From Caldilineaceae bacterium (lineage in GTDB: Bacteria; Chloroflexota; Anaerolineae; Caldilineales; Caldilineaceae), in NCBI GenBank assembly GCA_026645575.1, contig JAPKMW010000051.1, forward strand, positions 9,528-73,527: a stretch of 64,000 nt of DNA, given 5' to 3'. Shown piece by piece: positions 8,960-19,058 of this stretch (positions are counted from its first letter, which is position 1; each line of letters begins with the position of its first letter). Made by a program: the position numbers and the translations under genes. A model generated the notes under the pieces. It searched no databases. It was not told the origin of the DNA and saw only the letters and a program-made list of their open reading frames with translations.

Positions 8960-10116
8960 GGCGCACCACCCGCCGCATACTGTTGCACCTCCAGATAGAT
9001 CGGCTTTGGCTCAAAGTCGGTGCGGACAAAGGTGTAGTAATCTTGGTAGCTTTTGGCGTCCCACGGATAGCGGAAGGCCCAGAGGCAGACCGCTTGCAAC
9101 CAGGGCCACTCTTGCTGCGCCAGTTCATAGGCGCGCAGAGTGTAAGCAACCCGTTGACCGGGACGCACAGCGCGTGTCCAACGGGGGTGGTCATTCCAGC
9201 CCCCTTCGGTGATCATGGCGCCTTTGGCTTCATCGCCATTTTGCACCATCAAATCACGCAACAGTTCCGACCGGCGAAAATTGACCACATCGGCGGCGGG
9301 CGCTTCGTCGGGTTCCGAGTACCAGCCATAGGCATGAATCGATAGCAGGTCAAAATAGGGCGCGGCGCCGGCGTCATACATGGCTTGGAGAAAGGTCAGA
9401 TCGTTCATGCCGTCGGGGCTGCCGGGGGGCGCCAAGGTGGGGGCCAGGGCGCCGGCCAAGACCTGAACTTCCGGGTTGGCCGCTTTGATCGCCGGGTAGA
9501 CGGTGCGCAACATGGCGACATACTTTTCCGGCGACACCGGTTCATAGCCCCATTCCAGGCTCAGGTTGGGTTCATTCCAGATAATGACGTAGCGCACCTT
9601 GCCGGCATAACGCTCCACAAACTGGGCGGCAAAGTTGGCAAAATCGGGAAAGTGTTTTTCATCAAGATAGAGGGGCGTACTATCCTTCGGTCGCGCCCAC
9701 TCCGGCACAAAACCGAGACGGGCAATTACTGTTAAGCCCTGGCGCGTGGCATGATCGATGACCAGATCATGGTGCGACCAATCGTAGCGTCCCGGCGTTG
9801 GCTCGGCATAGGCCCAGGGGAAATATTCGACAATCCACGGCGCGCCCATCGCCCGCACCATCTCCAGCGTGCGTTTGATCTTCCACGGCTCCACCTCATC
9901 CGTCAAGCGGGTGTGGACGCCGATCTTGGGGTTGCCGGTGACAACACTCTGCTGCGGGCCAAGCGGAACGGTATCGCGATAGGCGCGCCAAAGCTCCCAG
10001 ATTCCCCAACTGATAGCAATCAGCGCGACCAATAACAGCACTATGCGTATTATCAACAAGCCCCACAGTTGCTTGGCAACGCTGCGGAGCAATTGGCGTA
10101 TCCCGTCAATCGTCAT
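8956..10116 (-). CDS. Membrane-anchored glycosidase-like protein
   Basis: 386 residues. An N-terminal membrane segment (about 20-45) is followed by a TIM-barrel glycoside-hydrolase-like domain. YDWSHHDLVIDHA and VIARLGFVPEWARP fit early strands of clan-A glycosidases. IWNEPN (about 200) supplies the acid/base Glu, and ITEGGW (about 305) the nucleophile Glu. The resemblance is to GH39/GH5-like clan-A enzymes, but I cannot name the substrate. It is translationally coupled with the downstream solute-binding protein. It probably acts outside the membrane. Confidence 0.75.
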   Translation of the reverse strand: MTIDGIRQLLRSVAKQLWGLLIIRIVLLLVALIAISWGIWELWRAYRDTVPLGPQQSVVTGNPKIGVHTRLTDEVEPWKIKRTLEMVRAMGAPWIVEYFPWAYAEPTPGRYDWSHHDLVIDHATRQGLTVIARLGFVPEWARPKDSTPLYLDEKHFPDFANFAAQFVERYAGKVRYVIIWNEPNLSLEWGYEPVSPEKYVAMLRTVYPAIKAANPEVQVLAGALAPTLAPPGSPDGMNDLTFLQAMYDAGAAPYFDLLSIHAYGWYSEPDEAPAADVVNFRRSELLRDLMVQNGDEAKGAMITEGGWNDHPRWTRAVRPGQRVAYTLRAYELAQQEWPWLQAVCLWAFRYPWDAKSYQDYYTFVRTDFEPKPIYLEVQQYAAGGAP

Positions 10117-10207
10117 GGCGGCATTATAGCGAACAGGACGCTAGATTGGGAAAACTGGAAGGTTGATTGTTGTTTGTTCGTTTAACCATGCTTTATAATA
10201 AACTACC

Positions 10208-10906
10208 ATGATTAACACATTTCGCGCTCGCTGGAATACTCTTACTCGCAATCAACAGTTGGTCATCGCGGCCATTGGCGCGGTGGTGCTGTTGGGTTTA
10301 CTCTTTAGTGGCACCTTTGCGCCCTCCCGTCTGCTGGCGGTGGCGGCGGTCATGTTGGTAGCGTTGCCGGTTCATGAATTTGCCCATGCCGCAATGGCTG
10401 TACGATTGGGCGATAATACCCCTAAGTGGCAGGGACGTTATACGCTCAACCCGTTAGTACACCTAGATCCGGTGGGTGCGCTACTGATTCTCTTTACTGG
10501 TTTTGGCTGGGCGCGCCCAGTGCAATGGAACCCGCGCAACGTGGACACCGATGAGCGCACCGCCTCGATCCTGGTGTCGCTGGCGGGGCCGGTCAGCAAT
10601 TTGCTACTGGCAATTCTGGCGCTGCTGCTCATTCGCATGGGGCTATTGCCCGGCGCCTTTCTAACTGGCTTTGCGCAGGCGTTTGCCTTTATCAACGTGG
10701 CGCTCTTTGTCTTTAACTTGATCCCGGTGCCGCCGTTGGATGGGTCGCATATACTCTTTGCACTCTGGCCGGATATGAACTATCAGGTGCGCAGCATTTT
10801 GAACCAATATGGCTTTCTGATCCTCTTTGCGATCATTATCTTAGCCAGTTGGCTTATCAGTGTGCCGGTAGAGCTTGTCTGGCGAACGTTGAACTTTATT
10901 ATCTAG
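10208..10906 (+). CDS. Site-2-protease-family membrane metalloprotease
   Basis: M50-type intramembrane protease of 232 residues with about five membrane segments. The zinc-binding HEFAH motif is at about 57-61. The second metal ligand region, [13 protein letters not shown], is near 174-186, in a later membrane helix. This compact form lacks PDZ domains, as in the small M50 subgroup, and its natural substrate is unknown. It runs in the same direction as the HD-domain gene 12 bp downstream. Confidence 0.88.
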   Translation: MINTFRARWNTLTRNQQLVIAAIGAVVLLGLLFSGTFAPSRLLAVAAVMLVALPVHEFAHAAMAVRLGDNTPKWQGRYTLNPLVHLDPVGALLILFTGFGWARPVQWNPRNVDTDERTASILVSLAGPVSNLLLAILALLLIRMGLLPGAFLTGFAQAFAFINVALFVFNLIPVPPLDGSHILFALWPDMNYQVRSILNQYGFLILFAIIILASWLISVPVELVWRTLNFII

Positions 10907-10918
10907 CCCCCGCTTGCC

Positions 10919-11476
10919 GTGGTAAAGATAAGCATTTGGCGCACTGGCTATTACCGGCTGCGCCAATTTTGGACTGGTTGGTTTGCCGCCGTTGATCCGG
11001 TGGAGTTGAGCGCTGCGCTTGCTTATCTGCCAACGACGGCGCAGGCTCGGTTCCAGACATTACCAATCGACGCTCAACGGCATAGTCTGAATGTGCTGAA
11101 AACCTTGCAACAGCGCAGCGCTATTCCCGATGATCTAGCTGCGGCAGCGTTGTTGCATGATATTGGTAAACTAGCCGCCGATGAAGCGGGCTTGCGGATC
11201 AACTTGTGGGTACGCGGCCCGCTGGTGTTGTTAGAAAAGCTGGCCCCGCATCGGCTGGAACGCTGGGCTTCCGCCGAGACAACACAAGGGTGGCGTTATT
11301 TGCTTTATGTACACCTGCGGCACCCGACGATTGGCGCACAGTGGGCGGCGGCGTGGGGCTGTACGCCGCTGACTTGTTGGTTGATAGCACATCATCAGGA
11401 CCAGTTACCTGTTGAACCTAGTAATGAAGCAGAGCGGTTGCTGGTCTTGTTGCAATGGGCAGATGCGCTGAATTAG
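10919..11476 (+). CDS. HD-domain phosphohydrolase
   Basis: 185 residues starting at GTG. The HD metal-binding motif LLHDIGKLAADEAG is at about 78-90, with an upstream conserved His in QRHSLNV and a later IAHHQDQLP ligand region. This is the pattern of the HDIG-type phosphohydrolases. Substrate is unknown. It follows the M50 protease gene by 12 bp and is likely co-transcribed with it. Confidence 0.78.
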   Translation: MVKISIWRTGYYRLRQFWTGWFAAVDPVELSAALAYLPTTAQARFQTLPIDAQRHSLNVLKTLQQRSAIPDDLAAAALLHDIGKLAADEAGLRINLWVRGPLVLLEKLAPHRLERWASAETTQGWRYLLYVHLRHPTIGAQWAAAWGCTPLTCWLIAHHQDQLPVEPSNEAERLLVLLQWADALN

Positions 11477-11580
11477 AGCGAGGGCCAAATAGCCAATCTT
11501 CCGGGAAGGGTAGAGCGGACGCCAGGGTTGACAAAGATGACCTTCCCGGTAGATGGTTAGAGCGCTCTGTGTTTCAGTAG

Positions 11581-11772
11581 AACTATTATGATATTGTTGA
11601 AAAATTCAGACTCTATGTTGTGCTGGGGATTCGCTCCTGCTGGTTGGTTGAGCCGGTGTTGCAAACGGTGACGGTCTATTCAGCGAGTAACCAGTGGCGG
11701 ACCTTCACGACTGGCGCTGTGGTGGATGAGATGTTGAATATCCAGCTTGCGCTTGACGAACTATTTATTTAA
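11581..11772 (+). pseudogene. Uma2-family endonuclease remnant
   Basis: Too short for a full gene. Frame 3 of this gap reads NYYDIVEKFRLYVVLGIRS, then WLVEPVLQTVTVY, and ends LALDELFI before TAA. This matches the C-terminal third of the Uma2/DUF820 restriction-endonuclease-like family (EKFxLYxxLGIRExWLVDPxxxxVxVY). A stop codon directly precedes it and no start is present. It is a decayed tail; the rest of the roughly 390-bp gap upstream holds nothing I recognise. Confidence 0.65.
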
Positions 11773-11780
11773 TCGCCCGC

Positions 11781-11843
11781 CTGCTCATAGCCAGTCCGTG
11801 ACTGGCGGTTCTCCACTGCCAGTCACGGACTGGCTATGAGCAG
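11781..11843. repeat. Palindrome family A, variant copy
   Basis: Perfect 26-bp arms (11781-11806, 11818-11843) with an 11-nt loop. It differs from the 35477 copy at three stem positions, each changed on both arms so that pairing is kept. Confidence 0.75.
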
Positions 11844-11875
11844 ACTTGGTGTTACCTTAACGAAAGATTGTGTGC

Positions 11876-12871
11876 ATGGCAAAACCAAAGATCACGATTA
11901 TCGGGTTGGGCGTCATTGGCGCCAGTATCGGATTAGGCTTACAGCGGGAGCCGGGCAATTTTGAGATTGTCGGCCATGATCGCAATGCCGATCATACGGC
12001 ACGCGCCCGTGACCGCAAAGCGGTTCACCGCACGGACTGGAATCTGCACAACGCCTGTGAGGGAGCCGAGTTGATTATTCTCAATCTCTCGTTGCCCGAA
12101 CTGGAAGAAAACCTGCCTCACATTCGTGAAGATTTGCGCCCGGAAACGTTGCTCTTTACCGTGACCAATGTCATGCAACCGGCGGTGGAACTAGCCCGCA
12201 ACTTGTTGCCGGCGGAAACCCATTTTGTCGCCGCTCATCCGATCCTCACCGGCATTGGCGCGCCACTGACCGTGCGGGCCGACCTCTTTGACGAAGTAAC
12301 CTTTGGCCTCGCCCCTGGGCACCAGACCGATCCGACAGCGGTGCAGTTAGCCAGCGATTTTGTCGAGCGGCTAGGCGCTAAGCCCCTTTTTGTCGATGCA
12401 CAGGAACATGACGGCATTATTGCCGGCGTCGAACATCTACCTCAGTTGCTGGCGACAGCACTTATGCGTTCCAGCGCCGACAATCCGGGCTGGCGGGAGG
12501 CGCGACGGTTGGCCGGTCGCACCTTTGCCCAGGCGACCGAGTTGGATGGTAACGCCAAGGAACTGCTGGGCGCCTTTCTCAGCAATCGTGACAATCTGCG
12601 GCTGCGCATTGAGCAGTTGCAAACGGAACTGGCCCATTGGCATGACTTACTAGACGCCAATCCGCCCGCTGATGAAAAACATCCGCTCCTGACCGTTCTC
12701 GAAGGGGTCGTCGCCCAGCGGGAACAGTGGGAAGCGCAAGCCTTTTTGAAACGCTGGGATGATCCCGTCACCACGCCCAACCAGCCCCCTGCCGAAAGCC
12801 GCAACATGCTCCGCCAGATGTTCTTTGGCAATCTGGGTGGGCGCCGCGGCGAACAAAAAAAGAAATCTTAA
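11876..12871 (+). CDS. Prephenate dehydrogenase-like protein
   Basis: 331 residues from the ATG at 11876; an upstream in-frame GTG would add only MC. The N-terminal Rossmann motif ITIIGLGVIGASIG (5-18) binds NAD(P). AAHPILTGIG and the DGIIAGVEHLPQLLATAL helix match the TyrA/arogenate dehydrogenase fold. A long charged C-terminal extension with helical segments ends in a Lys-rich tail. It may act in tyrosine synthesis, but the substrate-binding residues are divergent enough that another TyrA-like role is possible. It stands alone between two repeat elements. Confidence 0.7.
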   Translation: MAKPKITIIGLGVIGASIGLGLQREPGNFEIVGHDRNADHTARARDRKAVHRTDWNLHNACEGAELIILNLSLPELEENLPHIREDLRPETLLFTVTNVMQPAVELARNLLPAETHFVAAHPILTGIGAPLTVRADLFDEVTFGLAPGHQTDPTAVQLASDFVERLGAKPLFVDAQEHDGIIAGVEHLPQLLATALMRSSADNPGWREARRLAGRTFAQATELDGNAKELLGAFLSNRDNLRLRIEQLQTELAHWHDLLDANPPADEKHPLLTVLEGVVAQREQWEAQAFLKRWDDPVTTPNQPPAESRNMLRQMFFGNLGGRRGEQKKKS

Positions 12872-12879
12872 TCGCCACA

Positions 12880-12946
12880 AATCTCTCAATCTCTCAATCT
12901 CTTTATCTCTTCAGATAGAAATTGAGAGGTTGAGAGGTTGAGAGAT
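12880..12946. repeat. AATCTCTC inverted tandem repeat
   Basis: Three AATCTCTC words face three complementary words (GAGAGGTT, GAGAGAT) across a short loop, between the TyrA-like gene and the glycosyltransferase. It uses the same 8-mer as 6858-6930. Confidence 0.6.
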
Positions 12947-12960
12947 GCTTTGAACTTCTT

Positions 12961-13905
12961 GTGAAACTCATCATCCAAATTCCCTGTTACAACGAAGAGA
13001 AGACGCTGCCGCAGACAGTCGCTGATCTGCCGACGCAGCTTGATGGGATTGATACCATCGAGCTTTTGGTGATTGATGACGGCAGTCGCGATGAGACGGT
13101 GGCCGTGGCGCAGGCGTTGGGGGTTCACCATATTATCAAACATCCGCGCAATTTAGGGCTGGCGCGCGCCTTTGCCACTGGGTTGGAAGCAGCGCTGATG
13201 CGTGGCGCGGACATCATTGTCAATACGGATGCCGACAATCAATATAGGGGGACAGAGATTGGGCGCCTGGTGGCGCCAATCCTGGCCGGTCGAGCGCAAA
13301 TGGTAGTCGGGGATCGCGGCGTCGGGCAACTGGCGCTCTTCTCGCCAATCAAACGCGTCCTGCAACAACTGGGCAGTTGGGTGGTCTCGCAAGCAGCGGC
13401 CATGAGCATTCCCGACGCCACCAGCGGTTTTCGCGCCTTTACACGCGAAGTTGCCATGCGCACAATGGTGTTAAGCAACTATTCCTACACCTTGGAGACA
13501 CTCATTCAGGCCGGCGCGCAACAGGTTGCCATTGAGTTTGTGCCAATTCGTACCAATGCCCCAACGCGTCCATCACGATTAATGCGCAACCTGCCCCATT
13601 TCCTATCGCATTCTGCCGTCACGATTCTGCGTGCTTACACGCTCTACCGCCCGCTGCGCGCCTTTTCAACGATTGGCGGCTGTGCCATCGCAGCAGGGCT
13701 GCTCCTGGGCACCCGCTTTCTCTACTTTTATATGATCGGGGAAGGTAACGGGCATGTCCAGTCACTGATTTTGACCGCGATTCTACTCATTGTCGGCTTC
13801 CAGGTGATCATGCTTGGGGTGCTGGCCGATCTGATGGGGTTTAACCGCAAGATTCAAGAAGAGACGCTCTACCGTCTGCGCAAAACACAACTGGATGGCC
13901 GTTAA
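12961..13905 (+). CDS. Family 2 glycosyltransferase, DPM-like
   Basis: 314 residues starting at GTG. The GT-A domain shows [15 protein letters not shown] near the start, [10 protein letters not shown] (40-49) and NTDADNQY (about 89-96) as the metal-binding DxD. Two C-terminal membrane segments (about 236-258 and 270-292) anchor it, as in polyprenyl-phosphate sugar transferases. It overlaps the next gene by one base (TAATG) and heads a three-gene sugar/lipid modification operon with the methyltransferase and the GT4 gene. The sugar donor is unknown. Confidence 0.88.
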   Translation: MKLIIQIPCYNEEKTLPQTVADLPTQLDGIDTIELLVIDDGSRDETVAVAQALGVHHIIKHPRNLGLARAFATGLEAALMRGADIIVNTDADNQYRGTEIGRLVAPILAGRAQMVVGDRGVGQLALFSPIKRVLQQLGSWVVSQAAAMSIPDATSGFRAFTREVAMRTMVLSNYSYTLETLIQAGAQQVAIEFVPIRTNAPTRPSRLMRNLPHFLSHSAVTILRAYTLYRPLRAFSTIGGCAIAAGLLLGTRFLYFYMIGEGNGHVQSLILTAILLIVGFQVIMLGVLADLMGFNRKIQEETLYRLRKTQLDGR

Positions 13906-14807
13906 TGGCAATGGCAACCAATGAACCGCCCGCTGCGTCCGGCGTCCCTGTCCCCTTTGTGCGTGAGCAAGTGCAGTGCGCCCTGTGTGGAGCTGATCAG
14001 ACTCGCCTTCTCTATACCATTCCCTTACAGACCAAGCTTTTATCCACCATTTGGGTGAAGGGTGAACAGATCGCCCTGCATGAGACAGCGACCGTGGTTG
14101 CTTGTGTGCGCTGCGGGTTACAATATGTCAACCCACGCTATCAATTTGACGATACCGTCATGGCCTATACTGACGCGATGGAGGAGCGTTACTTTGCGGC
14201 GACTTATGCCGCTCGGCAGCAAACCTATGGCGCCTTTGTCCGCCGCTTGCCCCAATGGCTTGGGCGCGATGTACAGCATTTGCTGGATGTTGGCTGTGGC
14301 GATGGCGTTTTGTTGGAAGCCGCCGCTAGCGCCGGCATCACCTGTGTCGGCGTTGAACAGAGCAAAACGTTGCAGCAGCGGTTGCGGGAAAAGTACCAGG
14401 CGCGGATCATCATTGCGGATGCCGTCGAAACACTCCCGGCTACTCATTTTGATGTCATTACGTTACTCAATGTAATTGAACATGTGGCGGCCCCCCATGA
14501 ATTGTTGGCGCTGCTCTGGACAAAACTTAGCCCGGGCGGCATTCTCTTTGTTCATACCCCCAATGCTGGCGGTTTGCCAGCGCGCTGGCAGCGCGCACAG
14601 TGGTCGCAAATCGAACCGCTCGGCCATTTATATTACTTTTCCGCCCAAACGCTAGGGGCGCTGCTGCAAAAGAGTGGTTTTGATCCCATAGGCCGCTTTC
14701 ATTTGGCGGTTTCAGGTAGGCTCAAAGGGCTGATTCAAGCCGGTTTGGGGCGGCTGGGCATCTACGTCGATAATGGGTTGGGTGTCGTCGCACGCCGTAA
14801 GGGGTAA
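13905..14807 (+). CDS. SAM-dependent methyltransferase with zinc ribbon
   Basis: 300 residues. The N-terminal part has paired cysteines (CALCG and CVRCG) typical of the class found with sugar-modifying enzymes. The Rossmann methyltransferase core carries LLDVGCGDGVLLEAAASAG (about 126-144), the acidic VGVEQS loop and the LLNVIEHV motif. It probably methylates a sugar or lipid-linked intermediate made by its operon neighbours. The stop/start overlap with the preceding glycosyltransferase indicates coupling. Confidence 0.86.
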   Translation: MAMATNEPPAASGVPVPFVREQVQCALCGADQTRLLYTIPLQTKLLSTIWVKGEQIALHETATVVACVRCGLQYVNPRYQFDDTVMAYTDAMEERYFAATYAARQQTYGAFVRRLPQWLGRDVQHLLDVGCGDGVLLEAAASAGITCVGVEQSKTLQQRLREKYQARIIIADAVETLPATHFDVITLLNVIEHVAAPHELLALLWTKLSPGGILFVHTPNAGGLPARWQRAQWSQIEPLGHLYYFSAQTLGALLQKSGFDPIGRFHLAVSGRLKGLIQAGLGRLGIYVDNGLGVVARRKG

Positions 14808-14821
14808 ACGCAACAAGAAAG

Positions 14822-15919
14822 ATGCGGATCACTTTTCTCCTATCGTCGTTGTGGCTATCGGGCGGTGTGCTATTGGTTGTTGATTATGCCAATCGCCTAC
14901 AGCAACGCGGCCATCAGGTCACACTGGTAATCCCCGGCGGCGCGCTTGATCCGGCTGTCTGCCAGAAGCTGTTCGCCGGCGTCCAGATTATCGAAGGCAA
15001 ATTGCCGTTACCCAGGCTAACTTCCACCAGGACGTTGGCCTGGTGGAAGTTAGCCTGGTATGTCGTGGATCTGGTTCGTATCACACCCCGTTCGGATGTG
15101 GTCATTGCCACGCATACGCCAACGACGATCCCGGCATGGTTGCTGCGGTTGCTGCGAAAGGCGCGGCAGTTGGCCTGGCTCTATATGGATTATGACGAAA
15201 TGTTTCGCCAACGTCCGCTTGAGCGTTTTCTTCTCCACTGGATGCCCCGTTGCTTCGATCTGCTCATGACCATTTCGCAACCCCTGGCCGATCACGTTCG
15301 GGGCCGAACCAAGGGAGCAGTGGTTGTTACCGGCTCCGGTCTGGCGCGCCAGGAACATTTTTCGACCCCCACCGCGCCGAAAATGCGTGACAGCAAGTTT
15401 CGTGTTTTATATGTCGGTGATACGCGCCCCCGCAAAGGGTTACGCGAATTTTTAGCGGCAATGGCGCCAGTCTACCAGCAAGTACCCAATCTCGAACTGC
15501 TCATTGTCTCCAAGGAGCCGGTTGCGATTGACACCGCTGTCCCTTATCAACTCCATATCTACCCCACCGATGAAGCATTGGTTGCGCTGTACAGCCACTG
15601 TGACCTCTTTGTCTCTTGTTCCTGGGGGGAAGGTTTGGGTTATCCGCCGTTGGAAGCGATGGCTTGCGGCGCCCCCGTCGTGTTGACGGATTCGGTTGGT
15701 GTGCGCGACTATGCCTGGCATGAGATCAATTGTTTGATTGTGCCGCCGCGCGAGCCAGCAGCGATTGCCGCCGCCACCCTGCGCCTAGCGCAAGATCCAG
15801 CACTTGCCCAACGATTGATCGAACAGGGCAAAGCAACGATACGCCACTATCAATGGGACCGTGTGATTGATCGCGTCGAAACGGCACTCACAAGTCTGGT
15901 AAAAGATAGCAGTCGCTAG
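14822..15919 (+). CDS. Family 4 glycosyltransferase
   Basis: 365-residue GT-B enzyme. The N-terminal domain opens with SSLWLSGGVLLVVDYANRL. The C-terminal domain has VLYVGDTRPRKGLREFL, then SWGEGLGYPPLEAMACGAPVV with the ExxxxxE donor-binding element. It is the last of three co-directional genes for glycan building. Residues about 64-79 are encoded by a 47-bp palindrome (15012-15058). The reading frame survives, giving the unusual stretch LPRLTSTRTLAWWKLAW, so this looks like an insertion into a surface loop. Confidence 0.88.
   Translation: MRITFLLSSLWLSGGVLLVVDYANRLQQRGHQVTLVIPGGALDPAVCQKLFAGVQIIEGKLPLPRLTSTRTLAWWKLAWYVVDLVRITPRSDVVIATHTPTTIPAWLLRLLRKARQLAWLYMDYDEMFRQRPLERFLLHWMPRCFDLLMTISQPLADHVRGRTKGAVVVTGSGLARQEHFSTPTAPKMRDSKFRVLYVGDTRPRKGLREFLAAMAPVYQQVPNLELLIVSKEPVAIDTAVPYQLHIYPTDEALVALYSHCDLFVSCSWGEGLGYPPLEAMACGAPVVLTDSVGVRDYAWHEINCLIVPPREPAAIAAATLRLAQDPALAQRLIEQGKATIRHYQWDRVIDRVETALTSLVKDSSR
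15012..15058. repeat. Perfect palindrome inside GT4 gene
   Basis: Perfect 20-bp arms (CCAGGCTAACTTCCACCAGG and complement) around a 7-nt loop, wholly within coding sequence. Pairing continues outward with one bulged base. Confidence 0.85.
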
Positions 15920-16025
15920 CCCGTCCCTGCAATTTTCAGTAGACCGCAACACACCCGCCAGCACACAGACTGACTCTGGACTACGCGACTACATGACTGC
16001 AGACTACTGACTATCCTATATCCTT

Positions 16026-16532
16026 TTACCGAATCAACTCCCAGGCCAAATGCTGAATCTCCGGTAGAATTAATTTTTCCACGGCCAGCCGCACAGCATC
16101 GGGAGAGCCGGGCGTGCTGAAGATCACTTTGTTGCGATAGACGCCGGCGGTGGCGCGACTGAGCATGGCGGCAGCGCCCACCTGCTCGTAACTTAACATG
16201 CGAAAGATTTCGCCAAAGCCGGGCAGGGTCTTTTCCAGTTTGCGGCTGATGACATCATAGGTGCGGTCGCGCTGGCTGATGCCGGTGCCGCCGTTAAAGA
16301 TAATCAGCCGCGCTTCGCTCTTGGTAAATTCCTCTAAGGCTTCTTCCACCTGCACTGGTTCATCCTTGACAATGCGATGACCCACCACGCGATGGCCGGC
16401 GGCTTCGGCCAGCGTGCGAATGATCTGGCCGCTGGTGTCGGTTTCCGGGGTGCGCGTATCGCTGACGGTGACAATGGCAATCGCGACACTGCCCTGACTT
16501 TCGGCTTTGTGTCGATGTTCTTCTGCGCTCAT
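16026..16532 (-). CDS. moaB: MoaB/Mog-family molybdopterin protein
   Basis: 168 residues. It has the MoCF-binding fold: [15 protein letters not shown] at the N-terminus, the IVKDEP segment, the [11 protein letters not shown] loop (GGTG motif) and [21 protein letters not shown] at the end. The family adenylates molybdopterin for cofactor synthesis, although MoaB members are often of uncertain activity. Its start overlaps the stop of the upstream subtilisin gene by one base. No other molybdenum cofactor gene is in the window. Confidence 0.9.
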   Translation of the reverse strand: MSAEEHRHKAESQGSVAIAIVTVSDTRTPETDTSGQIIRTLAEAAGHRVVGHRIVKDEPVQVEEALEEFTKSEARLIIFNGGTGISQRDRTYDVISRKLEKTLPGFGEIFRMLSYEQVGAAAMLSRATAGVYRNKVIFSTPGSPDAVRLAVEKLILPEIQHLAWELIR

Positions 16533-19021
16533 TAGTAGAGATCCTCCTGTGCATTAAAGACCAATGATTGATGGGGCGCCGGCAGATAACCAATCTGGAT
16601 GGCGCCGGTATTGCAGGTAACCTGATTGTAGAAAAGCCCATCGCGCGCTTCGACCCCAACCGTCACCACCGGCGTCTGTTTGAGTTCCGTTGGCACATCC
16701 AGATAATTCAAATAAATGTCGCCACTGCGGTAGAGGACGATCTGAAAGGAGACACGGTACTCAGGCGCCACCCCTGCTGCCGGGACATTGTCAAACTCGA
16801 CCACAAAGCGATCCGCTGCCGGCGAGAAGGTCGAAACGCGCGCACCACTGCCACCAGGGTTGAGATCCGCCCACCAGCCATAGATCGCTTGTGCCGGCTG
16901 CGCCAGGTTGGGCATACAGCGCATCGGTAACGTCTCGCTCACAACGTTGTCGGGGAAGCTGACAAAACCCTCGGAAGAGATACGCGCCGTCGTATAGGCG
17001 CGGTTACGCAGGGTGAAGGTAAAGGGTAGCGTAATCGCGAGATTGGCATTGTCCGTCATGCCATAAGTTGTGCGATCCTGTGGGCTGGCCGGGGTTTCCC
17101 ACTGGAATGAAGTGGTGGTCACCAACTTGGGTGTACCTTGAATGAGTAAGGGGAAAAAGAAGAAATGCGCCGGCTGTGGACCAATGGCAAGGTTAATGTC
17201 GACAAAGTTGGATGCCTGTACTGCACCGGCATTGAGCTGATCGATGCGCAAGGTTGCTACATAACTGCCGGTGATTAAGTGCGTTGGCGTGATAGTCAAT
17301 GAAACATAACTCGGTTGACCATAGACCACATTCCCTGACAGCACCGTGGTATTGGTTGCCGGCGTTGTGTTGTTGATGCGCACCCATTCCTGGCTGTTGA
17401 GCAAGGTGGCCCGCCATTGCATCGATTGCAAACTAGGGTTGTCCAGTCGCAAGGCAGCCGTATAGGGCGCTGTCGCCGGTGTGGTGCGCTTGAAAAAGCT
17501 TTTAGTCGAGAATTCCAGGCGACCAGGCAACAGGGTGCGTAAGGCCGTGTGAATATCCAAACGCCCACTGCCCACCAATGTCGCGCTTTCACTTAATGGG
17601 GTCGTCGTATTGCGTAGGAGCTGGCGGATCTGTTCTGCTGTATAATCAGATCGCACACTTTTGATCAACGCTGCGGCCCCGCTCACAATCGCCGCCGCCA
17701 TGCTGGTGCCTTCGGATGTGCAATAGTCACTCTGCGCTACCACTGCTGCTTTGTCGCGACATTTGACGCCACCAGGCCAGGTGCTGAGGATCGACAACGC
17801 GCGTTCTCCGCCCGGCGCCGCCAATTCGACCTGACTGCCGGCATTGCTATAGGTGGCATGTTTGTCATTGTAATTGGTGGCGGCGACGGCGATCACTTCA
17901 GTATAAGCCGCCGGCCAACTGACAGGCGAGGGGTAGAAGTTCCCAGCGGCGGCAATCAGCAGCGCCCCTTTACTGTAGGCATACTTGACCGCCGCCTCCA
18001 TTGTCGGATTGGGGGCCGACGATTCCAGGCTGAGGTTGATAATCTCGGCGCCGCTGTCCGCCGCTTCCCGAATTGCTCTGGAAACATTGCTGATGGTGCC
18101 GCTGCCCTGACTGTTCAACACTTTCCGCGCATCAATGCGCACTTTGGGCGCCACCCCGGCAATCCCGCTGGCATTATTGGCCACGGCGCCCAACAGACCA
18201 GCGACATGGGTGCCATGACCGTAATCATCAACCGGCGGCGCACCAGGGGCCAGATAGTTGTACCCGGTCATCAGCCGCCCACGAAATTCAGGGTGATTGA
18301 CATCGATCCCGCTGTCGATAATGGCGACCTGTACCGTCCCCAGGTTGCCGGCAAAACCATCCCCATTATAGGTCAATGACCAGGCGCGGCTGGCATTGAT
18401 CCGTTGTAGATACCATTGATCCGCTTCGTAGCGGGGATCATTGACGGGAAAAGGCTGTTCCGGCGCGGCAATAGCGGCATCGGCATTTTCTGCGCTTATC
18501 TCTTCTGTTCGTGGTGTGGCGGCAAAGACCAACCAGTTAGGCGTCACAAAGGCAACATTAGGCGCCTGGAGCAGTTGCTCCATCACCACCCATTCCTGTC
18601 CTTCCGGTACTGCTAGCAGATATCCACTGATCCCGTTATCGCCAGTGGCGCCATCCAGCCCGCGCAGATCCAGCCGCTCTATCGCTTCAGCGCCAAAGGT
18701 GGAAAGGGTTGTTGTTGCTGAACGCATCCCTTCTTCACCATGAAAGCCGACCAGCAATTCACCTGGGGCAAAAGGAACATTCCGGTATGGTTCCAGGCTG
18801 CCGGGCAGTTGCCAGATCAAGTGATCAGCCGTTGGCTCGGCTTGGGCTTGGCTGGGGAAGGCCGTACGTAAGCCTAAAGTCAACCCGGCAATGGTGATCA
18901 ACAGCATCCACATGGATATACGCCACCAGCGTACTATCTTGTGAACCGCTGACGGTTGCTGGCTCTTGCCTGACCCAGGCGTTGCTTTCCGCCAAATACA
19001 CAAGCCTTGTAATCTATTCAT
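16532..19021 (-). CDS. Secreted subtilisin-like serine protease
   Basis: S8 peptidase of 829 residues from the ATG at 19021, chosen because CGGAGCG lies just upstream. The longer reading from 19069 overlaps the neighbouring HD gene. A signal/anchor segment (about 34-56) ends near SQAQA. Then come an N-terminal prodomain-like region, the catalytic domain with Asp in [13 protein letters not shown], His in GHGTHVAG and Ser in [15 protein letters not shown], and about 330 C-terminal residues rich in beta structure. Likely exported. It is coupled to moaB only by overlap. Confidence 0.92.
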   Translation of the reverse strand: MNRLQGLCIWRKATPGSGKSQQPSAVHKIVRWWRISMWMLLITIAGLTLGLRTAFPSQAQAEPTADHLIWQLPGSLEPYRNVPFAPGELLVGFHGEEGMRSATTTLSTFGAEAIERLDLRGLDGATGDNGISGYLLAVPEGQEWVVMEQLLQAPNVAFVTPNWLVFAATPRTEEISAENADAAIAAPEQPFPVNDPRYEADQWYLQRINASRAWSLTYNGDGFAGNLGTVQVAIIDSGIDVNHPEFRGRLMTGYNYLAPGAPPVDDYGHGTHVAGLLGAVANNASGIAGVAPKVRIDARKVLNSQGSGTISNVSRAIREAADSGAEIINLSLESSAPNPTMEAAVKYAYSKGALLIAAAGNFYPSPVSWPAAYTEVIAVAATNYNDKHATYSNAGSQVELAAPGGERALSILSTWPGGVKCRDKAAVVAQSDYCTSEGTSMAAAIVSGAAALIKSVRSDYTAEQIRQLLRNTTTPLSESATLVGSGRLDIHTALRTLLPGRLEFSTKSFFKRTTPATAPYTAALRLDNPSLQSMQWRATLLNSQEWVRINNTTPATNTTVLSGNVVYGQPSYVSLTITPTHLITGSYVATLRIDQLNAGAVQASNFVDINLAIGPQPAHFFFFPLLIQGTPKLVTTTSFQWETPASPQDRTTYGMTDNANLAITLPFTFTLRNRAYTTARISSEGFVSFPDNVVSETLPMRCMPNLAQPAQAIYGWWADLNPGGSGARVSTFSPAADRFVVEFDNVPAAGVAPEYRVSFQIVLYRSGDIYLNYLDVPTELKQTPVVTVGVEARDGLFYNQVTCNTGAIQIGYLPAPHQSLVFNAQEDLY

Positions 19022-19058
19022 AAGCGCTCCGTTGGAAAACATACACTGAATGCTGCAT

